Positions 8,963 to 18,607 of a stretch of 64,000 nt of DNA are shown one piece after another. How positions within the stretch are numbered: the first letter of the stretch is position 1; every line of letters starts with the position of its first letter. The stretch lies in assembly GCA_024235015.1 (NCBI GenBank), contig JACKNG010000003.1, positions 124,001-188,000 of the forward strand, read 5' to 3'. The position numbers and the translations under genes are program-made. The DNA comes from Gammaproteobacteria bacterium (GTDB lineage: Bacteria; Pseudomonadota; Gammaproteobacteria; Ga0077536). The notes below the pieces were generated by a model that saw only the letters and a list, made by a program, of their open reading frames with translations, was not told the origin of the DNA and ran no database searches.

Positions 8963-10687
8963 TCAGCCGCGCGCGATGATCGGCAGCACCAGGTGCGAGG
9001 GATGCGCGGCGTCGTGCAGCACGCGGTTGGTCGCGACCTGGAAATCGGCCTCGCCCTCGCTGGCGATGACACCGCCGGTGTTGGTGTTGCGATCGAAGCG
9101 CGGGAAGTTCGAACTCGACACCTCCAGGCGGATGCGGTGGCCGGCACGGAACACGTTGGCGGTGGCGACCAGGTCGATGTCCAGGCAATAGACCTCGCCC
9201 GGGTTCATCGGGCGCGGCCGCGCGAAGCCATCGCGGTAGCGCGCGCGCAGGATGCCGTCGGTCAGGATCATGGCGCGGCCGTCGGGATGGACGTCGACCA
9301 GCTTGCCGGTGAAGTCGGTATCCGGCGCCGACGAGGCGACGTAGAGCACCAGGCGCACCGGCCCGGTGACTTCGACGTCGTGTTCGAGCACGGCGCTGGT
9401 GTAGACCAGCACGTCGGCGCGCGTCTCCACCGCGCGCTGGTCGCGCGGCCCGGCGTTGGCGGCGACGAACAGCCCCGGCAGGAAGGTCGCGCCGCCCACC
9501 GTCGGCACCGGGTTGCGTGGATCGTAGATGTAGGCGTCGGCCGGTTCCTCGCCCGGCGCGGTGGTCGACAGCGCACCGTCGACGGCGATGGTGCCGGCGC
9601 AACCGCCGGAATGCAGGTACCAGCGCTGCCAGTCGGTGTCGGGCAGCGGCCAGTCGTCCTCGTCGCGCCACACGTCCGGCCCCATGATGAACAGGCGCAC
9701 CGGCTTGTCCGACTCGACGCCGTTGGGCTCGCCCTTCAGCCAGCGATCGAACCAGCGGATCTGGCGCGCGGTGACGTCGGCGACACCGTCGTGGGCCATG
9801 AGCCCGAAGTTGCGCTCGGCATAGACGCCGCCGTTGTAGCCGTGCACCCAGGGTCCGATCACGAGCTGCTGCGGGCAGCGCGCCTTCATCTGCGCGTAGT
9901 TGGCCAGGGTGCCGCCGAGAAAGAGGTCGAACCAGCCGCCGAAATTGAGCGCCGGTGCCGTGATCTGCGCGTAGCGCTCGCAGGGCGCGATGGCGCGCCA
10001 GTAATCGTCGTAGGCGGGATGGGCCAGCCAGTCGGCGACGTAGGGGGCGAGTTCGGCCAGTTCCGGCAGCGCGTTCAACGGCACGTGCCAGTAGCGCTCG
10101 GCGACGCCGTCGGCGGCGGCGATGGCCTCACCCAGCAGCGCCGGTGTGGCCTCGCCGCGGCCCAGCCGGCGCGCCGCCTCGCCGACGGCGAAGGTCGCAC
10201 TCGCCCACTGCAGGATGAAACCGAGCTGGAAGGCACCACCCTGGTAAGTCCACTTCTCGTAGTACTGGTCGGTGGTGATGAAGGGCGCCATGGCCTTGAG
10301 CGCCGCCGGCGCCTCGCCCGCCGCCAGCCACTGGGTGGCGCCGTAGTAGGACGCCCCCATGGTGCCGACGGCGCCGTTCGACCACGCCTGGGCCGCGGCC
10401 CAGGCGATGGTGTCGGCACCGTCCTCGGCTTCCTGGAAATAGGGTGAGAAGCTGCCCTCCGACTGCCAGGTGCCGCGGCAATCCTGCACCACCACCGCGT
10501 AGCCGGCCTGGGCCACGCGCAGGATGTCGCCGGCCAGGAACAGCAGGGCCGGCTGCTCCTTGTTGTAGGGCAGGCGCATGAGCACGACGGGATGGCGCGC
10601 ATCGCCCGCCGGGCGGTAGACGTCGGTGGCCAGCTCGACGCCATCACGCATCGCCACGCGGATGTTCTTCTCGATCGACAGTTGCAT
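8963..10687 (-). CDS. CocE/NonD family alpha/beta hydrolase
   Basis: A 574-residue enzyme with an N-terminal X-Pro dipeptidyl-peptidase type alpha/beta-hydrolase domain (about 1-290) and a C-terminal jelly-roll domain of the PepX_C type (about 330-570). The nucleophile is Ser113 in GASYYG. The oxyanion tyrosine region (PYNKEQ) and the D-x-R-G-x-G-S-like segment (DCRGTWQSEGSF) match the cocaine esterase / glutaryl acylase family. It has no signal peptide. It heads a two-gene unit with the SnoaL protein. It is likely an acyl-ester or amide hydrolase; the natural substrate cannot be inferred. Confidence 0.9.
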   Translation of the reverse strand: MQLSIEKNIRVAMRDGVELATDVYRPAGDARHPVVLMRLPYNKEQPALLFLAGDILRVAQAGYAVVVQDCRGTWQSEGSFSPYFQEAEDGADTIAWAAAQAWSNGAVGTMGASYYGATQWLAAGEAPAALKAMAPFITTDQYYEKWTYQGGAFQLGFILQWASATFAVGEAARRLGRGEATPALLGEAIAAADGVAERYWHVPLNALPELAELAPYVADWLAHPAYDDYWRAIAPCERYAQITAPALNFGGWFDLFLGGTLANYAQMKARCPQQLVIGPWVHGYNGGVYAERNFGLMAHDGVADVTARQIRWFDRWLKGEPNGVESDKPVRLFIMGPDVWRDEDDWPLPDTDWQRWYLHSGGCAGTIAVDGALSTTAPGEEPADAYIYDPRNPVPTVGGATFLPGLFVAANAGPRDQRAVETRADVLVYTSAVLEHDVEVTGPVRLVLYVASSAPDTDFTGKLVDVHPDGRAMILTDGILRARYRDGFARPRPMNPGEVYCLDIDLVATANVFRAGHRIRLEVSSSNFPRFDRNTNTGGVIASEGEADFQVATNRVLHDAAHPSHLVLPIIARG

Positions 10688-10745
10688 GCGGCCTCCCCTC
10701 GCCCGAACCGTGTGACGGCAGCGATTCTAGCGCGGACGCCGGCCC

Positions 10746-12512
10746 TCAGTTCGCCGCCGAGTCGTGCTCCTGCATGAGCGAGGCGTTGGCCATCACGCGC
10801 GTCAGGTTGTAGGGGTTGAGCACGCCCCGGACCTGGTCCGCGCGCGTCGAGCCGTCGGCGCTGACCAGGGCCAGCGCGCTGTCCGAGCGGCCGATGACCT
10901 GGAAGGCCTGGCGCAGGCTCATACCGGCGCGCAGGACCACGAAATCGGTGAGCATGGCGTCGCCGGCGCGGAAATCGATGCCCTCGCGGTAGCGCATCGG
11001 ATTGATGATGCCGATCACGCGCTCGTCGGCGTCCACCGCGCAGCAGGTCTTGTCACCGCCGGTGATGATGTCGTCCACCCGCACCAGCTCGATGCCCTTG
11101 TCCATGATGTCGTCGACCCCGATCTGGGAGTTGACGTCGGCGAAGCGGCCCTCGGGCAGGCGCCGCCCGCGGCGCAGCAGCTTGATGGTGTAGATGTCGC
11201 CGCTGGAGAAGTACAGGCGCACGCCGTAGGCCACGGCGACGCCGATCATGATCGGCAGCACCACGACGTAATCGAGGGTCAGCTCGTAGGTCATGATGGC
11301 CGCGGTCATGGGCGCGCTGGTGGTCGCGGCGACCATCGCCGCCATGCCGACCAGGGTCAGGGTCAGGGGATCGACGCCGAGCCCGGGCGCCACGGCAACC
11401 AGCGCGTAGCCGGCCGCGCCGCCGGCGCAGGCGCCGAGGTAGAGCGAGGGCGAGAACACCCCGCCCGAACCACCCGAACCGATCGTGAGCAGGGTGGCGA
11501 GCAGCTTGCCGCCGAGCAGGAGCACGATGAGCCAGGGCGAGGTCAGCGTGCCGGAGACCAGGTCCTGGATGGTCGCGTAGCCCACGCCCTGGACGTAGTA
11601 GTGCCCGGCATACTCGTGGAAGCCGAACATCAGCAGGCCGAGCCCGAACATGCCCAGCAGGTGGCGCTGGTAGGGACCGAGCGGCAGGCGCTCGAAGAAG
11701 TCCTCGCTCCAGTACACGCTCTTGATGAAGGCCAGCGCCAGCACGCCGACCAGGGCGGCGAAGACGGTGTAGACGAGCAGCAGCGGAAGGCTCTCCTCGC
11801 CGCCGGTGAGGGCCACGCCGGGCACGTGGAAGGCGGGGTCCGGGCCGATCAGGTAGCGGCCCATGTTGGCCGCAACCACCGCCGCGATGATGACCGGCAT
11901 CAGGGTGCGGCTGCTGACCGAGAGCAGCAGCAGCTCGACCGAGAACAGGATGCCGCCGAGCGGCGCGTTGAAAGTCGCCGCGATACCGCCGCTGGCGCCG
12001 CAGGCGATGAGCAGGTTGCGCTGGTTCATCGGCATCTTCAGCCACTGCGCCAGGCCCGAGCTGAAAGCGGCGCCGATCTGCACGATGGGCCCCTCGCGGC
12101 CGAGCGAGCCGCCGCTGCCGATGGTCAGGGCCGAGGCCAGCGCCTTGACCACGCTGACCTGCCCGCGGATGCGCCCGCGCCGGTAGTAGATGGCGTCCAT
12201 GACCTCGGGCACCCCGTGGCCCTTGGCCTCGGGCGCGAAATTCCGGATTAGCCAGATCACGCCGATGCCGAAGATCATCGGCACCAGCACCACCCACGGC
12301 CCCCACCGCGCGGTCGGCGTGTGCACCTCGGCCTCGGCCGTGACCGACAGCACGCCGAAGAAGGCGAGGTTGTGGATGAGCGCGATGAGCAGGCGGAAGG
12401 CCCAGGCGGCGGTGCCGGCGACCAGGCCGATGAGCACGGCGACCAGCAACAGGCGTCGGCCGCTCCAGGGTTGGGCGGCGTGTTGTTCGGGATGGTGCGG
12501 ATCGAGGATCAA
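10746..12512 (-). CDS. ClC family chloride channel/antiporter with CBS domains
   Basis: A 588-residue membrane protein. The ClC core (about 18-440) carries the GKxxGxE-type motifs: GHGVPEV near residue 98, GSGGSLGREGP with the gating Glu140, and GSGGSGGVFSPSLYLGA near residue 355. The C-terminal 130 residues form a pair of CBS domains (DIMDKGIELVRVDD onwards), which usually bind adenine nucleotides and gate transport. Histidine stands where E. coli ClC has the Cl-binding serine of the first motif, a variation seen in this CBS-bearing subgroup. Single-gene unit; whether it is a channel or a 2Cl-/H+ exchanger is not decided by the sequence. Confidence 0.93.
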   Translation of the reverse strand: MILDPHHPEQHAAQPWSGRRLLLVAVLIGLVAGTAAWAFRLLIALIHNLAFFGVLSVTAEAEVHTPTARWGPWVVLVPMIFGIGVIWLIRNFAPEAKGHGVPEVMDAIYYRRGRIRGQVSVVKALASALTIGSGGSLGREGPIVQIGAAFSSGLAQWLKMPMNQRNLLIACGASGGIAATFNAPLGGILFSVELLLLSVSSRTLMPVIIAAVVAANMGRYLIGPDPAFHVPGVALTGGEESLPLLLVYTVFAALVGVLALAFIKSVYWSEDFFERLPLGPYQRHLLGMFGLGLLMFGFHEYAGHYYVQGVGYATIQDLVSGTLTSPWLIVLLLGGKLLATLLTIGSGGSGGVFSPSLYLGACAGGAAGYALVAVAPGLGVDPLTLTLVGMAAMVAATTSAPMTAAIMTYELTLDYVVVLPIMIGVAVAYGVRLYFSSGDIYTIKLLRRGRRLPEGRFADVNSQIGVDDIMDKGIELVRVDDIITGGDKTCCAVDADERVIGIINPMRYREGIDFRAGDAMLTDFVVLRAGMSLRQAFQVIGRSDSALALVSADGSTRADQVRGVLNPYNLTRVMANASLMQEHDSAAN

Positions 12513-12753
12513 GGGGCCGGCAAATCAGGGCGGAACTCATGCGCCGGCACGGTGCAGGGGGCGCAGGCCGGGGGGTCGGACTCTAACCGCTGCGCGTCCG
12601 AATTGAAAGGTAAGTACGGCGCCGATCGGGGTTTTCGGCGTCGCCGGCGCCGTCTTTTCGCCTCGTCCTATTCGTTTCCGAAAACATCGAAACATTTCAG
12701 CAAGGCGCCGCGGCCGCTGCCATCGGCGTCGACTCGCCAGCGGGCGCGCCGCC

Positions 12754-13410
12754 TCAGCCGGCCTCGTCGCCGAGGTCGAGCAGGTCGACGACTTCCAGGC
12801 GCAGCGCCAGGCGCACGAGCTCGATGTCGTCGCGCACGCCGAGCTTGCGCTTGACGATGTAGTGCAGGTTGCGCACGGTCTTGGGGCTCAGGTTGAGGGC
12901 GCCGGCGATGTCGTCGACCTCGCGCCCGGCCAGGAGCAGGCGCAGCACCTCGAATTCGCGCACGGTGAGGGTGTCGAGTGCGCCGCGGGCATCGCCGAAA
13001 CGTTCGAAGGCGAGTAGCTGGGCGACGTCGGCAGAGAGGAAGCGGCGGCCGCCGGCGACCTCGCGCACCGCGCGTAGCAGCACCTCGGGCTCGCTCGACT
13101 TGGTCACGTAGCCGCGCGCGCCGGCGGCGAACGCCTGGTGCACGTAACTGGCCCGGCAATGCATGCTGAACACCAGGGCGCGCAGGCGCGGTTCGCGCTT
13201 GGCCAAGCGCGCGATGGTCTCCAGCGCGCCGGCGCCGGGCATGCCGAGGTCGATCACCAGGACGTCGACGCTGGCCGCGTCGAGTTCGCGGTAGGCGCTG
13301 CCGGCATCGCCGTACTCGGCGCCCACGGCGAGATCGGGCTGGCTGGCGAGCAACGCCCGGTAACCGGCACGGACCACCGCGTGGTCGTCGACCAGGGCGA
13401 TGCGAATCAC
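12754..13410 (-). CDS. NarL/UvrY-type response regulator
   Basis: A 218-residue response regulator with an N-terminal receiver domain (acidic pair Asp8-Asp9, phospho-acceptor Asp54 in VIDLGMP, Lys near 103 in VTKSSE) and a C-terminal LuxR-type helix-turn-helix (about 145-205; LTVREFEVLRLLLAGREVDDIAG). The start is GTG at 13410; the TGA of the upstream kinase gene overlaps it (GTGA), so the pair is translationally coupled and should be a cognate two-component system. The layout resembles UvrY/GacA and NarL, which control secondary metabolism, carbon storage or respiration; the target genes are unknown. Confidence 0.92.
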   Translation of the reverse strand: MIRIALVDDHAVVRAGYRALLASQPDLAVGAEYGDAGSAYRELDAASVDVLVIDLGMPGAGALETIARLAKREPRLRALVFSMHCRASYVHQAFAAGARGYVTKSSEPEVLLRAVREVAGGRRFLSADVAQLLAFERFGDARGALDTLTVREFEVLRLLLAGREVDDIAGALNLSPKTVRNLHYIVKRKLGVRDDIELVRLALRLEVVDLLDLGDEAG

Positions 13411-14753
13411 GGCGCTGTCGCCCGCCCAGCGCCGCGCACGCAGGGCAGGCGCACGCGTACCACGACCCCGGCGCCGGGCGCCGCCGCGATGGCGACGTCG
13501 CCGCCGAAGGCGGCCGCGCGTTCGCGCATGCCGGCGATGCCGAAACCCTGCTCGAGCGCCGCCGCCGCGGCGCCGCGGCCGTCGTCGCCGACCTCGATGG
13601 TGAGGCCGTCATCGTCGCAGGCGACGACGACGTCGACCGCGCTGGCGCCGGCGTGGCGCCGCGCGTTGGTCAATGCCTCCTGCACGATGCGGTAGGCCGC
13701 GGCGGCGACGTCGACGGGCAGCGTCGTGCAGGCCGCGGCACAGCTCACGCTGACGCGCGGCCCGCCGGCGCCGCGTTCGCCGGCCAGGCCGGCAAGGGCC
13801 TCGGCGAGATCGAAGCGCTCACCACTCCACGGATGCAGGCGCACCAGCAGGCCACGGACCAGTTCGCGCAGGTGGGCCGCGCTGTGCTCGATGCGCGCGA
13901 GATCGTCGTCGCGCGCACCGCCGGCCGGCGCCAGGCGCAGCGCCGCGGCCTGCGCACCGATGGCCGAGAGATGCTGGCCGAACTCGTCGTGGAGATCGCG
14001 TGCCAATGCGCTGCGCTCGGCGTCCTGCACCTCGAGCAGCCGCCGCGACAACGCGGCCCGCGCCGCCTGGCCCGCCGCGAGGCGTTCGCCGAGCGCATTG
14101 CAGGCGCTGGCGATGCGGGCGAACTCGCGCCAGCGGAATTGCCCGAGGCGGGTCTCGAGCGCGCCGTCGGCGAGCGCGTTGAGTGCGCCGATGATGGCGT
14201 GGGTCGGTTCGACCGCGCGCCGCACCGACCACCACACGGTCCCGCACAACACCGCCACCAGCACCGACAGCCACGGCACCAGCGCGGCCGTCTCGCGCCA
14301 GGCCCGGGCGATCTCGGCATCCGCCGCCGGCGCGACCTCGAGCAAGGCGCGCGCCGGCCCCGCGGCGATGTCGCGCCGCTCGACCTGCCCCGGCGCGAAG
14401 ACCGCGGCATAGGCGCGCCCGAACCAGGCCGGCACGTGATCGCGGCCGCCGGCGTGACCGCGACATTCGCCGTAGAGCTGGCGGCCGCCGCCGTCGAGCA
14501 GGCGCACGCAGGCGCCGTCGGGGCGCTCGACCCGCGTCACCGGGTAGAAGTCGGGGAAGCGCGGTGACAGGCCGGCATTCTGCGACAGGCCCACCGCCTG
14601 CAGCTCGAGGATACGCTGCATGGCCGTGGCGGCGCGCACGCTCGCCTCGCGGCTGGCGGTGTGGATCGTGGCCAGGTGCCACGCCAGTGCGACCGCCAGG
14701 ACCAACCCGCCGTTGACGAGGATGCGGCCGAGCAGGTAGGTGGTCAGGCGCAC
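13407..14753 (-). CDS. Sensor histidine kinase of the HisKA_3 (NarX/UhpB) type
   Basis: A 448-residue inner-membrane kinase. Helix 8-30, an about 125-residue periplasmic sensor region, helix 158-178, a HAMP-like linker, then a HisKA_3 dimerisation domain with phospho-acceptor His255 in ARDLHDEFGQH, and a C-terminal HATPase with N box (QEALTNARRHA) and G boxes (GDDGRGA, GFGIAGMRERA). This architecture pairs with NarL-family regulators, and the response regulator follows with a 4-base overlap. The periplasmic part has no recognisable ligand-binding motif, so the signal is unknown. A DUF2380 gene is transcribed divergently 140 bp away. Confidence 0.92.
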   Translation of the reverse strand: MRLTTYLLGRILVNGGLVLAVALAWHLATIHTASREASVRAATAMQRILELQAVGLSQNAGLSPRFPDFYPVTRVERPDGACVRLLDGGGRQLYGECRGHAGGRDHVPAWFGRAYAAVFAPGQVERRDIAAGPARALLEVAPAADAEIARAWRETAALVPWLSVLVAVLCGTVWWSVRRAVEPTHAIIGALNALADGALETRLGQFRWREFARIASACNALGERLAAGQAARAALSRRLLEVQDAERSALARDLHDEFGQHLSAIGAQAAALRLAPAGGARDDDLARIEHSAAHLRELVRGLLVRLHPWSGERFDLAEALAGLAGERGAGGPRVSVSCAAACTTLPVDVAAAAYRIVQEALTNARRHAGASAVDVVVACDDDGLTIEVGDDGRGAAAAALEQGFGIAGMRERAAAFGGDVAIAAAPGAGVVVRVRLPCVRGAGRATAP

Positions 14754-14893
14754 GGCGGCTCTCCGGGTCGGGCAGAGCGCGAGTGTACCGCGGGGCTTTC
14801 CGGGCGCGGCGTGAGGGCGGGCAAAATGCCCGGCACCGCGCGGGCAGGGAACCGCGGACGGCGGCTGCCGCGCCGCGCATGCTGGCGGCCGTG

Positions 14894-15439
14894 ATGAGAC
14901 TCCCCGCTATCGCTACGCGCTTGCGCACCGGCCTGTTGGTGCTGCTCTTCGGCGTCGCCGCGCCCGCCGGCGCGGCGACGTCGATCCTGGTTCTCGACTT
15001 CGGCCTGCGTGACGACACCCTGCTGCCCGACGTGCCGGCCGAGGTCGCACGGGTGGCGCAGCTCGCCCCGTGGGTGCGGCGGCGCCTCGACCAGCTCGGC
15101 GACAGCGTGGCGGAAGTCGCCGTGCCGCCGGAGCTGACCGAGCTGTCCGCCAACGGCTACCTGCTCGCCCATCCCGAGCGCGCCGCCGAGCTGGGGCGCA
15201 CGGCCGGCGCCCGCTGGGTGTTGATCGGCTACTCGAACAAGTTCAGCTTCCTCATCTCCTGGGTGCGCGCCTTCCTCGTCGATACCCGCGACGGCAAGAT
15301 CGTGGCCCGGGCCGAGGCCGACCTGCGCGGCGCCATGGACGATGCCCGCATGACGCGCCGCACCGCCTTCAGTCTCGCCGAACAGGTCCACGACCTCGCC
15401 CACAGCGTGGAAACCGCGCGGCACGCCCCGCCGCCCTGA
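14894..15439 (+). CDS. DUF2380 domain exported protein
   Basis: A 181-residue protein with a signal peptide (MRLPAIATRLRTGLLVLLFG, cleavage after about AGAA) and a DUF2380 domain: ILVLDFGLRDDTLLPD near the mature N terminus and the core strand GARWVLIGYSNKFSFLISW. Members are small periplasmic proteins often encoded beside two-component genes, perhaps as accessory sensors; their role is not established. It is divergent from the histidine kinase gene, so a shared promoter region of 140 bp and a functional link are plausible. Another in-frame ATG at 14879 would add five residues. Confidence 0.75.
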   Translation: MRLPAIATRLRTGLLVLLFGVAAPAGAATSILVLDFGLRDDTLLPDVPAEVARVAQLAPWVRRRLDQLGDSVAEVAVPPELTELSANGYLLAHPERAAELGRTAGARWVLIGYSNKFSFLISWVRAFLVDTRDGKIVARAEADLRGAMDDARMTRRTAFSLAEQVHDLAHSVETARHAPPP

Positions 15440-15617
15440 TCCGCCGGCCCCGGTCACGGCCGGGCACTGCATCCCGGGCGCCGGACGCCGGGCTCCAGGC
15501 CCGCCGCCCGCGTGCCGGCGCGGTGCCGGCCGCCACCCCCGTTTTCGCACCTCAAGTCCACGCCGCCCGGGCCGCTAAGCCGTGACGAGATTCCACCTCC
15601 GGGAAGCAGCCCGAGCC

Positions 15618-16943
15618 ATGAACGCCGTTACCGCCGAAACCCTCACCCCCACCCGGCCCAGCGCGCTGCGTAACGAGACCGGGCCGCGCGGCACCATCCT
15701 GTGCGTCGACGACGAGCGCAACATCCTCAACGCGCTCAATCGCCTGTTGCGTCGCGCCGGCCACACCATCCTCACCGCGGAGAGTGGCGCCGAGGGCCTC
15801 GAACTGCTTGCCGAGCACGACGTCGACATCGTCATCTCGGACATGCGCATGCCGCAGATGAACGGCGACGAGCTGCTCCGCCACGTCGCCGAGCGCAGCC
15901 CGGACACGGTGCGCATCCTGCTGACCGGGTTCTCCGATCTCGAGTCGACCATCAAGGCCGTCAACGACGGCAAGATCTACCGCTACATCAGCAAGCCCTG
16001 GGACGACGACGAGCTGCGTACCTGCATCGCGGAGGTGCTCAAGCTCAAGCTGCTCGAGCGCGAACGCGCCGAGATGGCCGCCCTCATCGAGCAGCAGAAC
16101 AGCGAACTCAAGCAGCTCAACGAGCGCCTCGAGGAGAAGGTCGAGGCGCGCACCCAGCAGCTGCGTGACGCCTACCAGGAAACCATCTCGGTGTTCTCGC
16201 AGATGATCGAACTGCGCGAGAACAGCGCGACCGGTCACGGCCGCCGCATCGCGCGCCTCGCGCGCGAGACCGGGCGCCTCATCGGCCTGCGCTCGCGCGA
16301 GCTGCAGGACGTCTACTTCGCCGCCCTGCTGCACGACATCGGCAAGCTCGGCATGGACAGCGAGTTGCTGGCCAAGCCCGAGAACCGCCTCACCGAGGCC
16401 GAGCGCGAGAACCTGCGCAAGCACGTCCTGATCGGGCCCGGGCTGCTGGTCTCGGTGCCGCTGCTCGAAGGCGCCTGCAAGATCATTCGCGCCCACCACG
16501 AGCGCTACGACGGCAGCGGCTACCCGGATGGGCTGGCCGGCCAGGACATCCCGCTCGGTGCGCGCATCGTCGGCGCCCTGAACGATTTCGACGGCCTCGT
16601 CACCGGCACCCTGACCGGTACCCGCCACAGCCGCAGCCAGGCGCTGAGCTACATCGAGGCGCGCGCGGGCAGCCATTACGACCCCAACGTCGTGCGCACC
16701 CTGAAGTCGGTCGTGCGTCTCGACAAGGAGAAGGAAGAGACCACTTCAGACCTGACCCTGACCACCGACCTGCTGGTCGGTGGCATGACCCTGCTGCGCG
16801 ACGTCCGCACCGATACCGGCATGATCGTGCTTGCCGCCGGCACCGAGTTGAACGACGCCCTGGTCGCCAAGCTGCGCCAATTCGAGTCCGACCTCGAGGA
16901 CAAGCTCGAACTCCACGTGCGGGTGTCCAGGAACATGCGCTGA
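15618..16943 (+). CDS. Response regulator with HD-GYP phosphodiesterase domain
   Basis: A 441-residue cytoplasmic protein: receiver domain (about 25-140, phospho-acceptor Asp75 in ISDMRMP, Lys126 in SKPWDDDELR), a coiled-coil linker (145-185), and an HD-GYP domain (about 188-335) with His207, the HD pair His239-Asp240 (LLHDIGK), the HH pair 293-294, and GYP at 301-303. All hallmark residues are present, so it should hydrolyse cyclic-di-GMP. The C-terminal 100 residues are an extra domain without a recognised family. ATG 15618 is preferred over GTG 15582 because a GGGAAG lies upstream. The next gene, a histidine kinase 37 bp on, is the likely partner. Confidence 0.92.
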   Translation: MNAVTAETLTPTRPSALRNETGPRGTILCVDDERNILNALNRLLRRAGHTILTAESGAEGLELLAEHDVDIVISDMRMPQMNGDELLRHVAERSPDTVRILLTGFSDLESTIKAVNDGKIYRYISKPWDDDELRTCIAEVLKLKLLERERAEMAALIEQQNSELKQLNERLEEKVEARTQQLRDAYQETISVFSQMIELRENSATGHGRRIARLARETGRLIGLRSRELQDVYFAALLHDIGKLGMDSELLAKPENRLTEAERENLRKHVLIGPGLLVSVPLLEGACKIIRAHHERYDGSGYPDGLAGQDIPLGARIVGALNDFDGLVTGTLTGTRHSRSQALSYIEARAGSHYDPNVVRTLKSVVRLDKEKEETTSDLTLTTDLLVGGMTLLRDVRTDTGMIVLAAGTELNDALVAKLRQFESDLEDKLELHVRVSRNMR

Positions 16944-16980
16944 ACCGGCCTTCGAATATCCATTCCCTGACCGCACCACG

Positions 16981-18561
16981 ATGACCGTACCGAGCAGTCC
17001 CGATCACCTCGTCCTCCTCAAACGCACCCTCGACCTCGAACGCCAGGCGCGCGAGAACGCCGAACGCCTGCTCAAGGCCCGTACCGAGCAGCTCGACCTC
17101 GCGCGCAGCCAGCTCGAGGAGAATCTCGCCGCGGTCAAGGCGCGCGCGGCCGAGCTCGAGCTGCTGCACGAGATCGCCTTCTACACCCAGCAGGACCCCG
17201 ATACGCCGACCATCCTGCGCGCCTTCGTACGGGCCGTGTGCAACCGCTGCGGCTGGCCCTTCGGCCACGTCTTCTTCCCCGGCATGGACGGCGCCGACCC
17301 GCAACGCCTGTACTCGTCCGACATCTGGGAAGCCCACGACGACTTCGACGCCACGCGCCTGGTCGCGGCCTGTGCCGATCTCAGCTTCGCCAGCGGCGAG
17401 GGCGTCCCCGGACGCGCGTTCGCCGACGGCATCGCCGTCTACCAGGAACACATCGACGATCCGGCCGACAACCCGCGCGCGCAGGTCTATGCCGAGCTCG
17501 GCCTGACGACCTCCTTCGCCCTGCCCATCCGCGCCTTCGGCCGCATCGTCGCCGTGACCGAGTTCTTCAGCGTCGAGTCCCTGGCCCGCGACGAGAAGTT
17601 CCTGCGCAACGTCGAGACCGCCGCGCTGCAGCTCGGCACCGGCATCGATCGGCGCGAATCCGAAGTGCAGCTGCGCCAGAACATCAACCGCCTCGAGCAG
17701 GCCAACCACGACCTGCGGGCAGCGAAGGACCAGCTCGTGCAGTCGGAGAAGCTGAGTTCGATCGGCCAGCTCGCCGCCGGCATCGCCCACGAGATCAACA
17801 ATCCCATCGGCTTCGTCATGAGCAACGTCAACTCGCTGCGCGAGTACCTGCAGACGCTGGTCGACATCGTCAACTGCTATCGCGCGTTCAGCGACGCGGT
17901 GGGCGTCGGCGACGACGGCGAGGTCAGCGCGGCGCTCGATGCCATTCGCGCCAAGTCGGCCAGCGAGGACCTCGAGTTCGTGATCGAGGACGCCGCCGAT
18001 ATCATCGAGGAATCGGTGCAGGGCATGCTGCGCGTCAAGGACATCGTCGAGGGCCTCAAGACCTTCGCCCGTACCGACGGCTCGACCCTGGCCGAGGCCG
18101 ACATCAACCACATCATCGACGTCTCGCTGAAGATGGTCTGGAACGAACTCAAGTACACCTGCGAGATCGAAAAGGACTTCGGCGAGTTGCCGTTCATCGT
18201 GTGCAACGCGGGCAAGCTGGGCCAGGTCTTCACCAACCTGTTCGTCAACGCCAGCCACGCCATCGGCGACGGCGGCCGCATCGTCATCAGCACGCGCCAG
18301 CAGGATGACGGCGTGCGCATCGCGGTGCGCGACAACGGCCACGGCATCCCGGCGGAGAAGATCAAGGAAATCTTCAACCCCTTCTTCACCACCAAGCCGG
18401 TCGGCCAGGGCACGGGGCTGGGACTGTCGGTGTCCTACGGCATCATCCAGGAGCATGGCGGCAGCATCGAGGTCGACAGCGAGGTCGGCGTCGGCACGAC
18501 CTTCACCATCACCCTGCCCGGCGAACCGCCCAAGGCGCGCCGGGTCGAGGACGCCGCCTGA
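16981..18561 (+). CDS. Soluble histidine kinase with GAF sensor domain
   Basis: A 526-residue kinase without membrane helices: N-terminal coiled coil (15-60), GAF domain (about 62-222), second coiled coil, HisKA domain with His270 in GIAHEINNPIGFV, an insertion of about 60 residues rich in Asp/Glu, and a C-terminal HATPase (N box TNLFVNASHAI, G1 DNGHGIP, FNPFFTTKPVGQGTGLGL). The H box and catalytic domain are of the NtrB/DctB-like type. It sits directly downstream of the HD-GYP regulator, so I infer a phosphorelay that controls c-di-GMP breakdown in response to an intracellular signal. It has no receiver of its own. Confidence 0.92.
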   Translation: MTVPSSPDHLVLLKRTLDLERQARENAERLLKARTEQLDLARSQLEENLAAVKARAAELELLHEIAFYTQQDPDTPTILRAFVRAVCNRCGWPFGHVFFPGMDGADPQRLYSSDIWEAHDDFDATRLVAACADLSFASGEGVPGRAFADGIAVYQEHIDDPADNPRAQVYAELGLTTSFALPIRAFGRIVAVTEFFSVESLARDEKFLRNVETAALQLGTGIDRRESEVQLRQNINRLEQANHDLRAAKDQLVQSEKLSSIGQLAAGIAHEINNPIGFVMSNVNSLREYLQTLVDIVNCYRAFSDAVGVGDDGEVSAALDAIRAKSASEDLEFVIEDAADIIEESVQGMLRVKDIVEGLKTFARTDGSTLAEADINHIIDVSLKMVWNELKYTCEIEKDFGELPFIVCNAGKLGQVFTNLFVNASHAIGDGGRIVISTRQQDDGVRIAVRDNGHGIPAEKIKEIFNPFFTTKPVGQGTGLGLSVSYGIIQEHGGSIEVDSEVGVGTTFTITLPGEPPKARRVEDAA

Positions 18562-18607
18562 GGCCGGTTGCAAGCGCTGGTTGCGCCGGCCACCGGCGGC
18601 GTCCCGC

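Noticed and set aside
16600..18573. Minus-strand frame of more than 650 codons opposite the GAF histidine kinase.
   Set aside because: The plus-strand kinase has every expected motif in order; the minus frame has none.
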